64,000 nucleotides of DNA from Pinus tabuliformis (Eukaryota; Streptophyta; Pinopsida; Pinales; Pinaceae), in assembly GCA_031772625.1 (NCBI GenBank), contig CM062812.1, positions 730,892,300 through 730,956,299 of the forward strand, given 5' to 3'. The notes under the pieces are model-generated. The model saw only the letters and a program-made list of their open reading frames with translations, did not search any database and was not told where the DNA came from. Both the position numbers and the translations under genes were made by a program. Positions 21,813 to 32,337 of the stretch are shown piece after piece. Position 1 is the stretch's first letter, and every line of letters begins with the position of its first letter.

Positions 21813-22523
21813 TTATCTGCGTTTTTCCCGACGTTCTGGTGTGCTTAGAGTATGTTTACGTTTTGGGGACAGTGTTGTCGCTCTCCCCTCAATTATTGCA
21901 ATTAATTCTTTCCAGCTACTTTGCTGCTGGGTGAGACTATGACTAACTATTAGTCGAATTAATCCATGGTGGCTGACAACTGATTCTATATGTTGTGCCT
22001 TTTTCAGGCTTTGTGCGGCATCATGGAGTAAAGAATTCAGAAGTGCAAGAAGGTTTACAGAGCATTTCTGTTTTAAAACAGCTAAGAGTTTAAGGTTTCG
22101 TGGCCTTACCACGTCTTTTCTCCCCTCGCAGGTGATGTAGCTTTGCACTGTTCTCACTAGTTCTGCCTAGGGTTCTCCTAGCGTTGCTGGCAGGACTCCC
22201 TTCCCTTTAACTGTTAAGGTCTGGCCTTCATCGTAGAAAATTTCCATGATCTTCTGGAGTCTTTCCTTCTTCAATGTCCATACAGGTCTGGTGGCTGGTA
22301 GTCCCGAGACTTCGGCAATTATATCGTCGGTGAATGCTATTTGCTTCCCCCGCACCGTGGAGTGATCCTCCTACAAATTCTGCAGAAATCCCATTGCTAT
22401 TGTTTCATTGGACTCCTTCAGGCGACTGAGATAAGTCAGCCACCCTGCTCTTTCCAGGATCTCCCGAGCAGCAGTGGAGACTGTCAACTTTTGTGGTTCG
22501 CTTCGAACTGCCCTGCCTCCCAT
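21813..22523 (-). pseudogene. Accessory ORF of Ath, N-terminal plant-transposon-protein-like domain
   Basis: Starting at the ATG at 22521-22523, one frame runs to 21813 with stops only at 22371-22373 and 22167-22169, so about 236 codons are nearly open. Text such as IAFTDDIIAEVSGLP and ITCEGRKDVVRPRNLKLL resembles the conserved domain I know from retrotransposon-borne plant ORFs (putative plant transposon protein family), from memory and unverified. A similar ITP-type phrase (LTPETISQATGIP) occurs in the decayed ORF at 43201. Beyond 21813 the frame continues past a further stop to about 21560 with Glu/Gln-rich text. Function unknown; it follows integrase by 2.1 kb and would be expressed from a spliced or separate transcript. 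Confidence 0.55.
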
Positions 22524-23959
22524 GGTTTCACTGTGGATTCACAATGGAACAACAGTTGCTTGTGCTATTTGAAACACAGAAAGTAGTGATAGTCGGATTT
22601 GGAAAAAAACACAGAGTATGCAACAGAAATGAGTTATGAACAACAACTTGTATAGAAAAAAATAGAAATGTCATGCCGTTAAACTGTGCCATTTCCTGGT
22701 ATGCTATCTTTCCCGAATAATGAGCTGACACATAACCCAGGGAATCATGAGGTGAACCTCCCCCCCGCAATGCAATAGGCTGCCCCAGCCGTCAAAGAAA
22801 GGAGCGGCACCCCGATCTATAACCAAGTCATAAAGGAACAGTGTATGAAAATATGCCATGTTTAGAAAAACAACGGTTTGCCGAAATCGAGGCGTAAAGT
22901 TAGATCACATATTACGTAAGAGCTGTTGTGATATGATGTGAGGCCAGGGATAGGACATTTGTCATACTTTCCAAATCTCAAGTGGTCATTGTCACCTCCT
23001 CTACCATGATTGGTGTAATAAATGTCCATGCGGTATATAAGTCGGGAGATAATGTATGATTAGTGCCTAGGATATAAGAAACAAAAGAGTATTAGTACCC
23101 TGCCTATTGGTGTAATTAATGTGACCTCGATACCATTAACAGTGCTCTGCGGCCGACAGGTGTCCATAACCTTGGCAGAGTTGTCTATTTCACCCGCGGA
23201 ACCATGATCCTTTTTGTGCATATTAAGGAATGTGATGTCAAAGTGTAGGTCATTATGCTGGCTTGGTAACCAGGTAACCATAATGCCATTCATGAGGAGG
23301 GGGCGAAAAGTGGGCAGGCCGGCTCGTGATGAGACCTCCTGTTCCAAGGTTTTTTCTTTTACTATACCTTTTGGACCATATCCCTGGTGTGGTGGCCATA
23401 GTGGGAATGCCACTTCGCTTCCATCTTCATGATCATGGTAGGCTGGCTCTTGATGAGAACCCCTATCCTGCATTTGACATTTTATAATTCATTTGCTTTC
23501 TCTTTCTCTTTTTTGATAAAGCATTATTCCTTATATATCCACAAAGGGTGGTTCAACACTCATTAAGAGTAGGAATGGTGGAAGAAGTCTTATCATCTCA
23601 ATAGGAGGATATAAACCCTTTGCTCTTATTCCTGAACAAAATCAAAGAAAAGAATGGCATGATAAAAGATAACCAATCAGGGCAAGATTAGTAAGACAAT
23701 GATAGCAAAAAGATAAGTACATCCTTCCTTCTGTCCTCTTACCAATACATAGCCTTATAAAGATAGCGATTTATAATTGCTTGATTTCACTGTGTTGTGA
23801 TTTGGATTCATTGCATAAGTGCATTGCTTGTCCCTAAAAGAATTTGAAAGAATAGGGCCAAGAAGCATCCTTGCTTGGACCAGCAAGAGGTTAGCTGTGT
23901 CACAAAGAGAGAAGAAGTATACTAGATGAATAAAGGAACATGAATTCAAAAAGTGCAAA
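22524..23959 (-). mobile_element. Ath non-coding spacer between array and accessory ORF
   Basis: The stretch is largely non-coding. One minus ORF of 137 codons (23060-23473) is His/Pro/Thr-containing with no motif I recognise; it might be a small accessory ORF or chance. Scattered GGAACARCA words appear (22543, and GGAACAGTG near 22828). Confidence 0.45.
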
Positions 23960-24518
23960 TGCCGTTCCTTTTGGAAAAGAAACAACAGAACACATCAATG
24001 CCATTCCTTTTGAAAAAGGAATAGCAAAAACCAAGTAGAAAATCAAAACGTGCTGTTCCTTTTGAAAAGGAACAACAAAAAATCAAAATGTGTTGTTCCT
24101 TTTGAAAAGGAACAGAAGAAAATCAAAACGTGTTGTTCCTTTTGAAAAGGAACAGCAGAAAATCAAAACGTGTTATTCCTTTTGAAAAGGAACAGCAGAA
24201 AATCAAAACGTGTTGTTCCTTTTGAAAAGGAATAGCAGAAAATCAAAACGTGTTGTTCCTTTTGAAAAGGAACAACAAAAATCAAAACGTGATGTTCCTT
24301 TTGAAAAGGAACAGCAAAAATCAAAACATGTTGTTCCTTTTGAAAAAGGAACAGTAGAAAATCAAAATGTGCTATTCCTTTTGAAAAGGAACAACAGAAA
24401 ATCAAAATGTGTTGTTCCTTTTGAAAGGAATAACAGAAAATAAAAAGTGTTGTTCCTTTTGAAAAGAAACAGCAGAAAATAAAAAGTGTTGTTCCTTTTG
24501 AAAAGGAACAGCAGAAAC
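23960..24518. repeat. 40-bp palindromic tandem array in Ath
   Basis: Twelve regular units of 38-41 bp (24051-24518) are preceded by two divergent units (23960-24050). Each unit holds a near-perfect palindrome made of TGTTGTTCCTTTT and AAAAGGAACARCA around a single G, followed by a spacer AGAAAATCAAAACG. Both strands are open through most of it as a by-product of the 39-42-bp period. The arms are the GGAACARCA word that recurs elsewhere in the element. It lies just downstream of the integrase end. Confidence 0.9.
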
Positions 24519-24627
24519 ATGCAGATGCCATTCGTTTCAGGAACAGCAGAAAAATTGAAATCTATGTATGCACAACAAGTTTGAGAAAAAAGAGATTATG
24601 TACAAATTGTGAAAAGAAATGAATTGG

Positions 24628-25611
24628 TTAATGAATTACGGGTGAGGAAGATTTCTCTTCCTCTCCTAAGATCTCCATATCAGCGTCTCTGCGTAGCTGT
24701 TGGCAGAAGGATTCCCGAGTGAGTGGTTTACGATAGAGACGAACCTGGTGGCCATTCACTTTGAAGGTATATCCAGACCCATCAATGGTAGTTAAAGTGA
24801 TGGTTCCATTGTCCTGTACCTTCTGGATTTTGTATGGTCCTAACCAACGAGTCTGGAGTTTCCCAGGGAAATCCTGAAACCAAGAGTCATATAATAGGGC
24901 CCAATCTCCTTCATGAAAGACTTTTTTTTTTATAAGGACATCATGCCATTTAGCTCGCTGCTGTTGAATCAATGCTATATTTTGTAGTGCGGAGAGCCTA
25001 ATTTCATCCAATTCATTGATCTGTTGTAGTCGATTAATCTGTGCCTCAGTTAAATCTAAGCCGACTTCCTGTGCTGTTCGTAATGTTTGGATTTCAAATT
25101 CTATAAGGAAAATGGGTTGTTTTCCAAACACTAATTGATAAGGTGAGTAACTAGTGGTGCTTCTCCATGTTGTTCTATAGGCCCAAAGTGCTTCAGGTAT
25201 TCGGGAAGCCCAATCATGCCTATGTGAGGCAATGGTTTTTGTTAGGACCAATTCTATTATCTTATTGCTGCTTTCTACTTGTCCGTTCACCTGTGGGTGA
25301 TATGGAGTAGTAGTTTTGTGCTGGACATGATAATTATTAAGTGTTGATACTAAATTATGGCCAGCAAATTGTGGTCCTCCGTCTGTGATTATTTCCCTTG
25401 GAAGGCCATAACGTACAAATAGATGGAAGAGGAACTGTATAACAGAGTCCTCTGTGGCCCTTGGCAATGCTTCTGCTTCAACCCCCTTGGTGACATATTC
25501 TGTTACCACCAAGATATATGTTCTCTGATTTGATGAGGGGTTGATGGGTCCAACGAAATCAAGAGCCCATCGCTCAAATGGTTCGATGACTAACTGAGGT
25601 TTAAGGGGCAT
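24628..25611 (-). CDS. int: Ath integrase, catalytic core and GPY/F domain
   Basis: A 327-residue open segment. The catalytic D,D-35-E triad is visible: D18 in ALDFVG, D77 in ITDGGPQF and E113 in NGQVESSN. The plant gypsy GPY motif is at residues 258-260 (RWLGPYKIQK). No chromodomain follows, consistent with the Athila/Tat side of gypsy. It inserts element cDNA into nuclear DNA in an active relative. The frame is continuous with the RT segment upstream except for one TAG at about 25693-25695, so the first Met here is not a true start. Confidence 0.85.
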   Translation of the reverse strand: MPLKPQLVIEPFERWALDFVGPINPSSNQRTYILVVTEYVTKGVEAEALPRATEDSVIQFLFHLFVRYGLPREIITDGGPQFAGHNLVSTLNNYHVQHKTTTPYHPQVNGQVESSNKIIELVLTKTIASHRHDWASRIPEALWAYRTTWRSTTSYSPYQLVFGKQPIFLIEFEIQTLRTAQEVGLDLTEAQINRLQQINELDEIRLSALQNIALIQQQRAKWHDVLIKKKVFHEGDWALLYDSWFQDFPGKLQTRWLGPYKIQKVQDNGTITLTTIDGSGYTFKVNGHQVRLYRKPLTRESFCQQLRRDADMEILGEEEKSSSPVIH

Positions 25612-25695
25612 CTCATCAGCTTGACCAGGATGTCCTGCTCGCTGGCAGCTGTCACAGGCTTGGACAAATTTCCTTGCATCTTTGAAAATCGTGGG
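25612..25695 (-). pseudogene. int: Ath integrase zinc-finger segment with in-frame stop
   Basis: The HHCC finger spans the stop: histidines at the end of the RT-side ORF (CHDGPCGGHFAEC) and the CDSCQ cysteines on this side. The TAG between them is the only interruption between RNase H and the integrase core. Confidence 0.7.
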
Positions 25696-27351
25696 CTAGT
25701 AATATCCTGTCTGTAATACTTTGTGTTCCGTTCTACATTCAGCGAAGTGTCCCCCACATGGTCCGTCGTGACAGGCTTTTAGGATTTCAAAGATTTCATC
25801 TTCTCGAGCACATCTCCTAATATGCATGTCTGCCCCTGTATGAAATAAATAGCCCCCAATCCAGGAAAATCGAGTACTCTTCTGAACAATATGTTTTCGC
25901 TCATTAGTGGTTAAGTGTTTTGGTAGTTTACCTACTACAAGGTAATTGGCAACATCGGCATACCAGGGTGTTCGAACGGCAATAGCAAACAGATGTTCGT
26001 CCGGAAATTGATCTTCAACTGCTGCTGCATCAACTGGCTTTGGCATTGTTGAGAGAAAATCAGCTATAGGGTTCTTTTTGCCAAGCCGGTCCTTGATTAT
26101 GATATCGAATTCCTGCAATAAAATCAACCATCTAGTTATTCTGGCATTTGTGACAGGCTTATTTGCTAAGTATTTTATGGCAGAATGATCCGTATACAAA
26201 ATAACAGGATAGCCTGTAATATAATGTCTAAATTTATTGACAGCATGTATTATAGCTACGAATTCCTTTTTAGTAAGAGTATAATTTAATTCGGTAGGGG
26301 ATAATTTTTTGCTGATATAATAGATAGCATATGGTTTTTTATCTTCTTCCTGCCCAAGGACTGCGCCAATGGCTGTATCTGAGGCATCAGCTGATATTTG
26401 AAATGGAAGGTCCCAGTTTGGTCCTCGCAGGTCTGGGGCTGTAGATACAAGCTTCTTTAAATCCTTGAAAGCACGTTCACATTTGTCTGTCCAAAGAAAA
26501 TCAACGTTACCAGTTAGTGCATATAAAGGTGCAGCAATATGTGAATAATGTTCTATAAATTGTCTATAATATCCAGAAAATCCAAGAAAGCTGTGTACCT
26601 CTGTTTGAGTAGTAGGAGTGGGAATAAGTAAAAGTATTTGAATTTTGGTCGGGTCTACCTGAATGTCGGCTGCTAAAATATAGTGTCCTAGAATAAGTCC
26701 TTCAGTCATCATCATGTAACATTTTTCGTGACTTAAGCAGAGCCTGGTAGCTATACAGCGTTGTAGGACTTTTTCTAGGGTATTTAGTGCTGGATCAAAA
26801 TCATCTCCATAGGGTGTAAAGTCATCCATATAGACTTCAAGTCCATCATTTATTAGATCTGCAAAAATGCTAAGGATAGCCCTTTGGAATGTGGCGGGAG
26901 CATTACATAGGCCAAATGGTAGGACTCGGTAGGCAAATGTCCCCCAAGGACAAGTGAAAGTTGTTTTGTCCTGGTCTTCAGGGGCAATCTGAATCTGATT
27001 GTATCCACTGAAGCCATCCAGGAAGGAAAAGAATTTTTTTCCTGCCAAAGTATCTAGCACTTGGTCTATGAATGGGAGTGGAAAGTGGTCTTTTTGTGTT
27101 GCTTTATTGAGTTCCCTGTAATCCACACAAATTCTCCATTTCCCATTCTTTTTTGGTACGACCACAAGTGGAGAGACCCATTTACTGTCAGAAATAGGAT
27201 AAATAAAATTAACATCTAACAGTTTCTGAAGTTCCGCTTTAACCACATCTTTTAAATGAGGATTGAGTCTTCTCTGCGGTTGACGGACAGGTCTAGCAAC
27301 TTTTTCTATATAGATGTGGTGTGTACACAAATGTGGGTCGATTCCTTTCAT
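25696..27351 (-). CDS. pol: Ath reverse transcriptase and RNase H
   Basis: A 551-residue open segment. RT motifs in order: VVVPKKNGKWRICVDYREL (64-82), the palm motif FLDGFSGYNQI (110-120), LPFGLCNAPATFQ (144-156) and the active site YMDDF (174-178). RNase H follows with D322 in ISADAS, YTDHS (386-390) and the NPIAD motif (427-431). The last 25 residues begin the integrase zinc finger. All key catalytic residues seen are intact. It is one frame with protease upstream apart from a stop at 27376-27378. It copies element RNA into cDNA within virus-like particles. Confidence 0.88.
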   Translation of the reverse strand: MKGIDPHLCTHHIYIEKVARPVRQPQRRLNPHLKDVVKAELQKLLDVNFIYPISDSKWVSPLVVVPKKNGKWRICVDYRELNKATQKDHFPLPFIDQVLDTLAGKKFFSFLDGFSGYNQIQIAPEDQDKTTFTCPWGTFAYRVLPFGLCNAPATFQRAILSIFADLINDGLEVYMDDFTPYGDDFDPALNTLEKVLQRCIATRLCLSHEKCYMMMTEGLILGHYILAADIQVDPTKIQILLLIPTPTTQTEVHSFLGFSGYYRQFIEHYSHIAAPLYALTGNVDFLWTDKCERAFKDLKKLVSTAPDLRGPNWDLPFQISADASDTAIGAVLGQEEDKKPYAIYYISKKLSPTELNYTLTKKEFVAIIHAVNKFRHYITGYPVILYTDHSAIKYLANKPVTNARITRWLILLQEFDIIIKDRLGKKNPIADFLSTMPKPVDAAAVEDQFPDEHLFAIAVRTPWYADVANYLVVGKLPKHLTTNERKHIVQKSTRFSWIGGYLFHTGADMHIRRCAREDEIFEILKACHDGPCGGHFAECRTEHKVLQTGYY

Positions 27352-27375
27352 ATCAGGGTAATCCCATGCAAATGC

Positions 27376-27918
27376 CTATTGATATTTTCTTAATACATGG
27401 ATGAGCTTAGTTTCTTGTTCAAATGTGAGGTTGGCATTGATATTTAAAGTTTTTCCCGGTTCAATTTCCACAATTTTACTATTTGCGACAGAAGTAACAG
27501 GTATTGTTTGATCATGTGTGTCTTTCAGAGGATCTTCCTCTAATTCATTATCAAATGCTGCTTCTATCATGTGACATTGTGTGCAGGATTCAGCTTCAGT
27601 TTGACTGATGAAATTATTAATGGCATCATCTTCTGTTTGATCTTTAAAATCAAGTGCCTCTTGCAACGTCAATGGAGATCTAATGTTGTCAGTAAGGTAT
27701 GATACAGGATACTTGTTAGTTTTAACTATTGTGAGACTTGGCTGCGCTGGAGGGTATAGAACCAAATTCTTAATATCGGGTCCTTTAGTTATGGTCATAT
27801 TTCCTCGCCGACAACCAATGTAAGAATCGGCGGTGGCAAGCCAACGCCTTTTTAGGATTAGCGGGTGTCCATCAAGTCGGGTTTTTGGATTAATTATCAG
27901 GAAATCGGTCGGATATTC
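27376..27918 (-). pseudogene. Ath protease-RT linker with stops
   Basis: The same frame as protease and RT, bounded by stops at 27919-27921 and 27376-27378. The 140-codon open part (27376-27798) is acidic, with the phrase GKTLNINANLTFEQETKLIHVL, which leads into the RT fold in gypsy polyproteins. Confidence 0.65.
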
Positions 27919-28452
27919 CTAGGAGTCTACAGAGACCATGACATCGTGTAGAGTACCTTCCAGTCTAATCACAGACCGGTCAGCTAATTCTAACAAAGTA
28001 GAGGTAGGTTCTACAGATGTAATGCCGTGTTTTTGACAGGTGGTGGTTGTTAAAATATTGATTGTAGCTCCTAGATCAACTAAGGCATTAGACAAGGTCT
28101 GACCGTAAATTTGAACAGTTACAATTGGATTTCCTGGGTCTTCATATTTGATGGGTGTTTCTTTCCCGGATAAGAGATCAGATAAAGTGCCGACTACTTG
28201 AACTCTTGGATTAGTTGTTATATTCCTCCTTGGTTTCTTTATGCACAATTCTTTAATAGTTTTTGCATATATAGGAATGTCTTGAATGGCTTGGAGGAAC
28301 GGGATTTTTATGTACAAATTTTGTAATTCCCCTAGAATGTCAAAGTCAGGGTACTGTAAAGGTCGAGGTATGACTAATCGTTCTGGGAATGGGGGAGAGG
28401 ATGTGGTTACTTGATTATGAGACTGCTGATTATTTACATCCTCTCGCTGCAA
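27919..28452 (-). CDS. Ath aspartic protease
   Basis: A 177-residue open segment with the retropepsin active-site motif ALVDLGATINIL at residues 123-134; D126 is the catalytic aspartate. The DLG(A/S) form in place of DTG/DSG is usual in Athila-like plant elements. The flap/hydrophobic strand text LADRSVIRLEGTLHDV follows. The true frame begins upstream: a conserved phrase DLQLRSGR, typical of the gag-pol boundary in this group, is read at about 28530-28555 in this frame rather than in the gag frame. This segment would cut the polyprotein. Confidence 0.75.
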   Translation of the reverse strand: MQREDVNNQQSHNQVTTSSPPFPERLVIPRPLQYPDFDILGELQNLYIKIPFLQAIQDIPIYAKTIKELCIKKPRRNITTNPRVQVVGTLSDLLSGKETPIKYEDPGNPIVTVQIYGQTLSNALVDLGATINILTTTTCQKHGITSVEPTSTLLELADRSVIRLEGTLHDVMVSVDS

Positions 28453-28570
28453 TTGATGTTCTCTTACTAACTGATCTTCATTATGAACTGTTTTATCTCC
28501 CTCATTTTGAATGATACGTCCAGATCGTAATTGAAGATCATTACACTCCCGCAGTTAGGTCCTATTTCTT
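28453..28570 (-). other. Gag/pol frameshift region of Ath
   Basis: The gag ORF ends at 28467 and the protease frame opens at 28452 with a non-multiple-of-three offset. The conserved DLQLRSGR phrase lies in the pol frame upstream of the gag stop, so the two frames overlap by about 90-110 bp. It is either a programmed shift or, more likely, a single-base indel, because relatives usually have one gag-pol frame. Confidence 0.5.
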
Positions 28571-30530
28571 GTGATTCAATGATTTGAAGAGATTGGATTG
28601 GTCTGTTATTTGGATTGGGGTTGGGTTGGGCTGGGAGTTGTGGTCTCAAATTAGACTGGGGATTTTGTTGTAGAGCTGGCAGAGTAGGTTGAGGGAGCGG
28701 AATAGTTCCTACTAGCTGTTGCATCGATCTTTGCCAGTTTGTCTGCCAGGATGAACCTTGTGAAGTAGGGGGAGTCCATGGGCTATTTTGCCAATATGGT
28801 GAATTATAAGGGAAATTCGGCCAACTAGATTGATTTGGATGATTCAGCCATGGGTTTGAAGAAGGAAACGGTGGTGGTGACCAATTTGGGAATGGGGGTG
28901 GGGGCTGATTTTGCCACATATTATATTGTTGAGCGTTATATTGTGGAGGCTGAAAAGAAGAGGTTGGGTCTGAAAACATACCAGATTGTCTTTGCTGCCA
29001 CTGGCGGCGCTGGTTGATCAAGTACACTGATTTTGGTTCTTCCTCTGCTTCCTTATATACTGCCTTTAATCCAGGAAGTGAGGGGAAGCTTTCCGTAAGA
29101 TGATCGTTTGTACAGATGGCACTTGTTTGGACTGTATCCAGTGGACACTCCTTGTGGCTATGTTTTTTTCTGCATCGGGGGTAGAAGATTGCCAAATTCT
29201 GTTCTGCCTCCATCTGCTTCTGCTTGGCTTGCAAAATATCAAGTTGTGTAGTTAGTGTCCCTAGAATATCAGTTTTAAAATTTTCTAATAAATTTCCAAT
29301 CTCCACACGCGTTACTCCTTCTGTTGCTATCTTATTGTCTCTTGCAAACCGATCATATTCTGTCGGTTTTATTCTTGTGTTGCCTCTCGAACTCCTGATG
29401 CATAAATCAATGATGTCAGCAAAATTCTCTTGATAAATATCCCCTTTTCCCATAATGTTTAATGTTTCGATCCACTCTTCTTTCATGCCCTTTATCAATG
29501 CAGTTTTTAGCATATTATCAGGTAAAGGTAGTGATGCATAAGGAGATCTTTGTAAATTATATTGAAAATGCTCCACATATTCTTCTAATGTTTTGTTTGG
29601 TTTGGCTGTCATTTGAAATATTTCATCTTTCAATTCTCTAGACCTACAATAATCCTAATATTTTTTTAAGAAGGATTCTTTCATCTGATCCCAATTGTTG
29701 ATGACCCCACCACCTAGTCCCATAAACCATCTTAGAGCAGCCCGTTTTAATGTTGAGGGGAATAATTTCAATTTCTGGGGATCGGTGGTGTAATCATATC
29801 CCCTACACAACACATCGAATTCGAATAAAAATGCATCTGGATCTTCTGATGTAAGACCGTCAAAGGTTGGGATATGTTGAAGAAGGATAACTTTCATGGG
29901 TGCATTTGCTGCAGAATCCACTATAGGATATTGTAATGTAGAGGTTTGAGTATTTGGCTGATTTTGAGCCATAAGATCAAATATGTGCCAATAACCTTCT
30001 GGGATATCTAGGAGGGTATTCCTAGGTTGAGAGGGAACGATTTTTGGAGGGATAGTTTTAACGACACTTCCTTTATCTGAGATAAGAGGAATACCTGACG
30101 TTTGAGGAGATTGAATTCCTTCAACAATGATTTTCGCAGCACTCCCCTTATCTGGGTTGTTTAATGGCTGATCTGTTCCAATGGGAGATTTTGGTTCTTC
30201 TGTTTCCCCTGTTTCTCCTTCTCCTTCACAAAAGTTACTAAAATTCCCTTCCTGCAATAGTTCTGGAGTAGAATTTTCAATTTCCTGAAAGTCCTGCTCT
30301 TCAGTTTAACTATGCACCTCAGCAAAGGCTACAGATTGTGATCCTGTGGCCTGAAGGGAGCTAGTAGGCTGCTTAGAAATGGTTTTCCTGAAACCTACTG
30401 ATGGCTGAGAATCTGTTTTCTTATAGATTTCATCTATGAAAGTTGTTCGGCCAAGGGTCACTGGCCCCTTGGCTTTTTTAGGTTTGGATGGAAGCTTGAT
30501 ATTCTTTTCTGGTTTTTTCTGCTTAGTCAT
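28467..30530 (-). pseudogene. gag: Ath gag
   Basis: The frame starts at the ATG at 30528-30530, 181 bp from the primer site, and runs to 28467 with only two stops (30306-30308 and 29655-29657), about 688 codons. The N-terminus is basic (KQKKPEKNIKLPSKPKKAK), then comes a Ser/Pro/Gly linker, a capsid-like core (PTFDGLTSEDPDAFLFEF, ALRWFMGLGGG, LEEYVEHFQ) and a Gln/Pro/Trp-rich tail. A single CCHC-like segment (CRKKHSHKEC) is degenerate. It is the structural protein of the cytoplasmic particle. Confidence 0.75.
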
Positions 30531-30710
30531 GCACTCAAATAAACTGCTAAATTCTATTCAATCAAAGCAAAGCAAATCTGTTAGGAAAGTGGACAATGGA
30601 GTAGGGCTTTTACATGCTCCATACGCAGGTTCTTACCTTTCGTTTTTAAAATCCAACTCTTTCCTAGAAGGTTCGTACACCACTCTGAAGAAACAAATGG
30701 CTACACTCTT

Positions 30711-30728
30711 TCCCCGGCAACGGCGCCA
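30711..30728 (-). promoter_or_regulatory. Primer-binding site of Ath (tRNA-Asp type)
   Basis: The minus strand reads TGGCGCCGTTGCCGGGGA, an 18-base match to the 3' end of plant tRNA-Asp as I recall it, and lies 3 bp from the LTR. This primer is typical of Athila elements. Confidence 0.85.
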
Positions 30729-30731
30729 AAA

Positions 30732-32337
30732 TGTAGAGCTATAAAAAGGGTCTCTTTCACCTCTAATTACCTCACATTAATATGTCAATCCGGGAATGTT
30801 TGGTTATTTCAAAGAGTGAGTCAATCTGAGGCTATTTGTCAGAGTAATGCAAGTAGTACAGCATCCTACAAAATACAAGAGTAAAGTGATGCTTGTCTAT
30901 AACTAAGTTCCTTCAAATGACTAAAACACACATTCTCAAAATATCAATCAAGGGTTTAACAACAGTAGTCCATCCCTTTGGAAACTGATGGAAAAGGAAA
31001 CTAGAGCATGGATCACAGGTCTGGGAGCAAGGCAGTAAATGCAGAGGCTCATTACAGCCACAGATCATCTCTCACACCAAATGCAAGTAAATGAAACGAC
31101 AGATAGAAATGGAATGGCAAATAGGAAATTAAACAGTAAATCTAGAAAGGAACAACAATGCTTAAAATGGAACAGCAATCACTATAACTAAACCTCGCGA
31201 GTAACAGTCAAACTTTATCCTATCAACTCAAAAGCTCTTATCGTAATCAAAACTCCAATCTTTCATTCTCCAAGCAAATCACGCAATCCACTAAAGGAAC
31301 AACAATAACTCTCAATTATGGAACAGCATGTGAAAGTCATGCACACAACATTCTAAGAAAGTAATCTGAATTTAATCCCAATCATCAACAGGAATTATAA
31401 CTGTGTTTCCAAATGGAACAACATGAATTCTGAATCATAAAGAACACACCTTCCAGTTAATTACCTTAACACACATACTTAGCATAGAAGCTTCATAACA
31501 CAAGGATAACACTGTTCAGTTGAATCTAATAAGATTTCATCCACTCTGAAAGTATTGATAACATAATGCAGAGGAAAGAACGTTAATGAACGAATCTTAG
31601 CAGAGCATGTGATGTAACTTATAAAGCATATCAGATTACCAACTAGTGACAATAAGCAAACCACGCAAAAATCAAATCGTAGTGATACAGAAGCAAGTGT
31701 CCTCCGGGGCCGGGCCCTTAGCCTCAAGGGTACACCACTTTAAGCTAATCCAGACGCGAAGATGAGATAATCACCAAGTTTATATTAATGCATAAAACAG
31801 AAAATACAATGAGCCAAGTTCAACGAGACTCGATGATCAAAGTTAAGTCTTTAACAAAAAGTTACATAAAAGCTTCTTTTCAGACTAACAGTGACGTTCC
31901 TTTATATAAGGGTAACGGCAGAGATGTCTAAGTGATAAGATAAATAAAGCAGTGATCCCTCAGGATCGAAGATCCTGAGGGATTCACAAAACTATTAATC
32001 CCTAATCACTTCTTTCTCTTCCGCCAAGCTGGTGCCTTTTCCTTCTTTTTCGGACCGGTTTGCTTAAGCTTACTTTGCCTCATCTACACTCGGTCCTTCG
32101 TCAAAGGGACAACAGTTACCCTGTTCTTATCTTCTTCTTTGGAACAGTAGCTCCTCGTTTCTACCCTTTCCTGCACAGGAAAATGACAATTATCAGCGGA
32201 TAAGTCTTTGCATACTAATTCCACGTATTCTACCACAATTCACTATTGTTTTCCTCATTCATGATGTAAAGATTCATAAGTCCTACTGAAAAGCCACTAA
32301 AATGATCATTAAAAACATACCTTTTTAGTACTCCACA
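30732..32337 (-). mobile_element. 5' LTR of Ath (right in window)
   Basis: 1606 bp, the partner of 17304-18910 with scattered single-base differences and short indels. TATA box at 31901-31908 and the 13-bp inverted repeat at 31955-31983 are both intact. It is followed by the TTTAT duplication. Confidence 0.92.
31955..31983. promoter_or_regulatory. 13-bp inverted repeat, second LTR copy
   Basis: Same arms and GAA centre as at 18528-18556. Confidence 0.6.

Larger units (their letters stand above)
17304..32337 (-). mobile_element. Ath: full-length Athila-like Ty3/gypsy element (minus strand)
   Basis: A 15,034-bp element bounded by LTRs of 1607 and 1606 bp and by the 5-bp duplication TTTAT (17299-17303 and 32338-32342). 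Read on the minus strand the order is LTR, primer site, gag, protease, RT, RNase H, integrase, a palindromic tandem array, an accessory ORF, polypurine tract, LTR. LTRs are about 95% identical by eye. The primer site (tRNA-Asp type), the RT text and a gene in the env position all point to the Athila side of the non-chromovirus gypsy elements; the exact lineage needs a tree. Only a handful of stops and one clear gag/pol frameshift interrupt it, so it is the best preserved element here. Confidence 0.92.

Noticed and set aside
24051-24518. CRISPR-like array of regular repeats and spacers
   Set aside because: Units are tandem palindromes with near-identical spacers inside a plant retrotransposon; there are no unique spacers and no cas genes.
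24163-24531. 122-codon ORF through the palindromic array (and a plus-strand ORF opposite)
   Set aside because: Open on both strands because of repeat period; low-complexity text with no domain.
30711-30728. 3' end of a tRNA gene
   Set aside because: Only the last 18 bases are present, at the exact primer-site position of Ath; no cloverleaf upstream.
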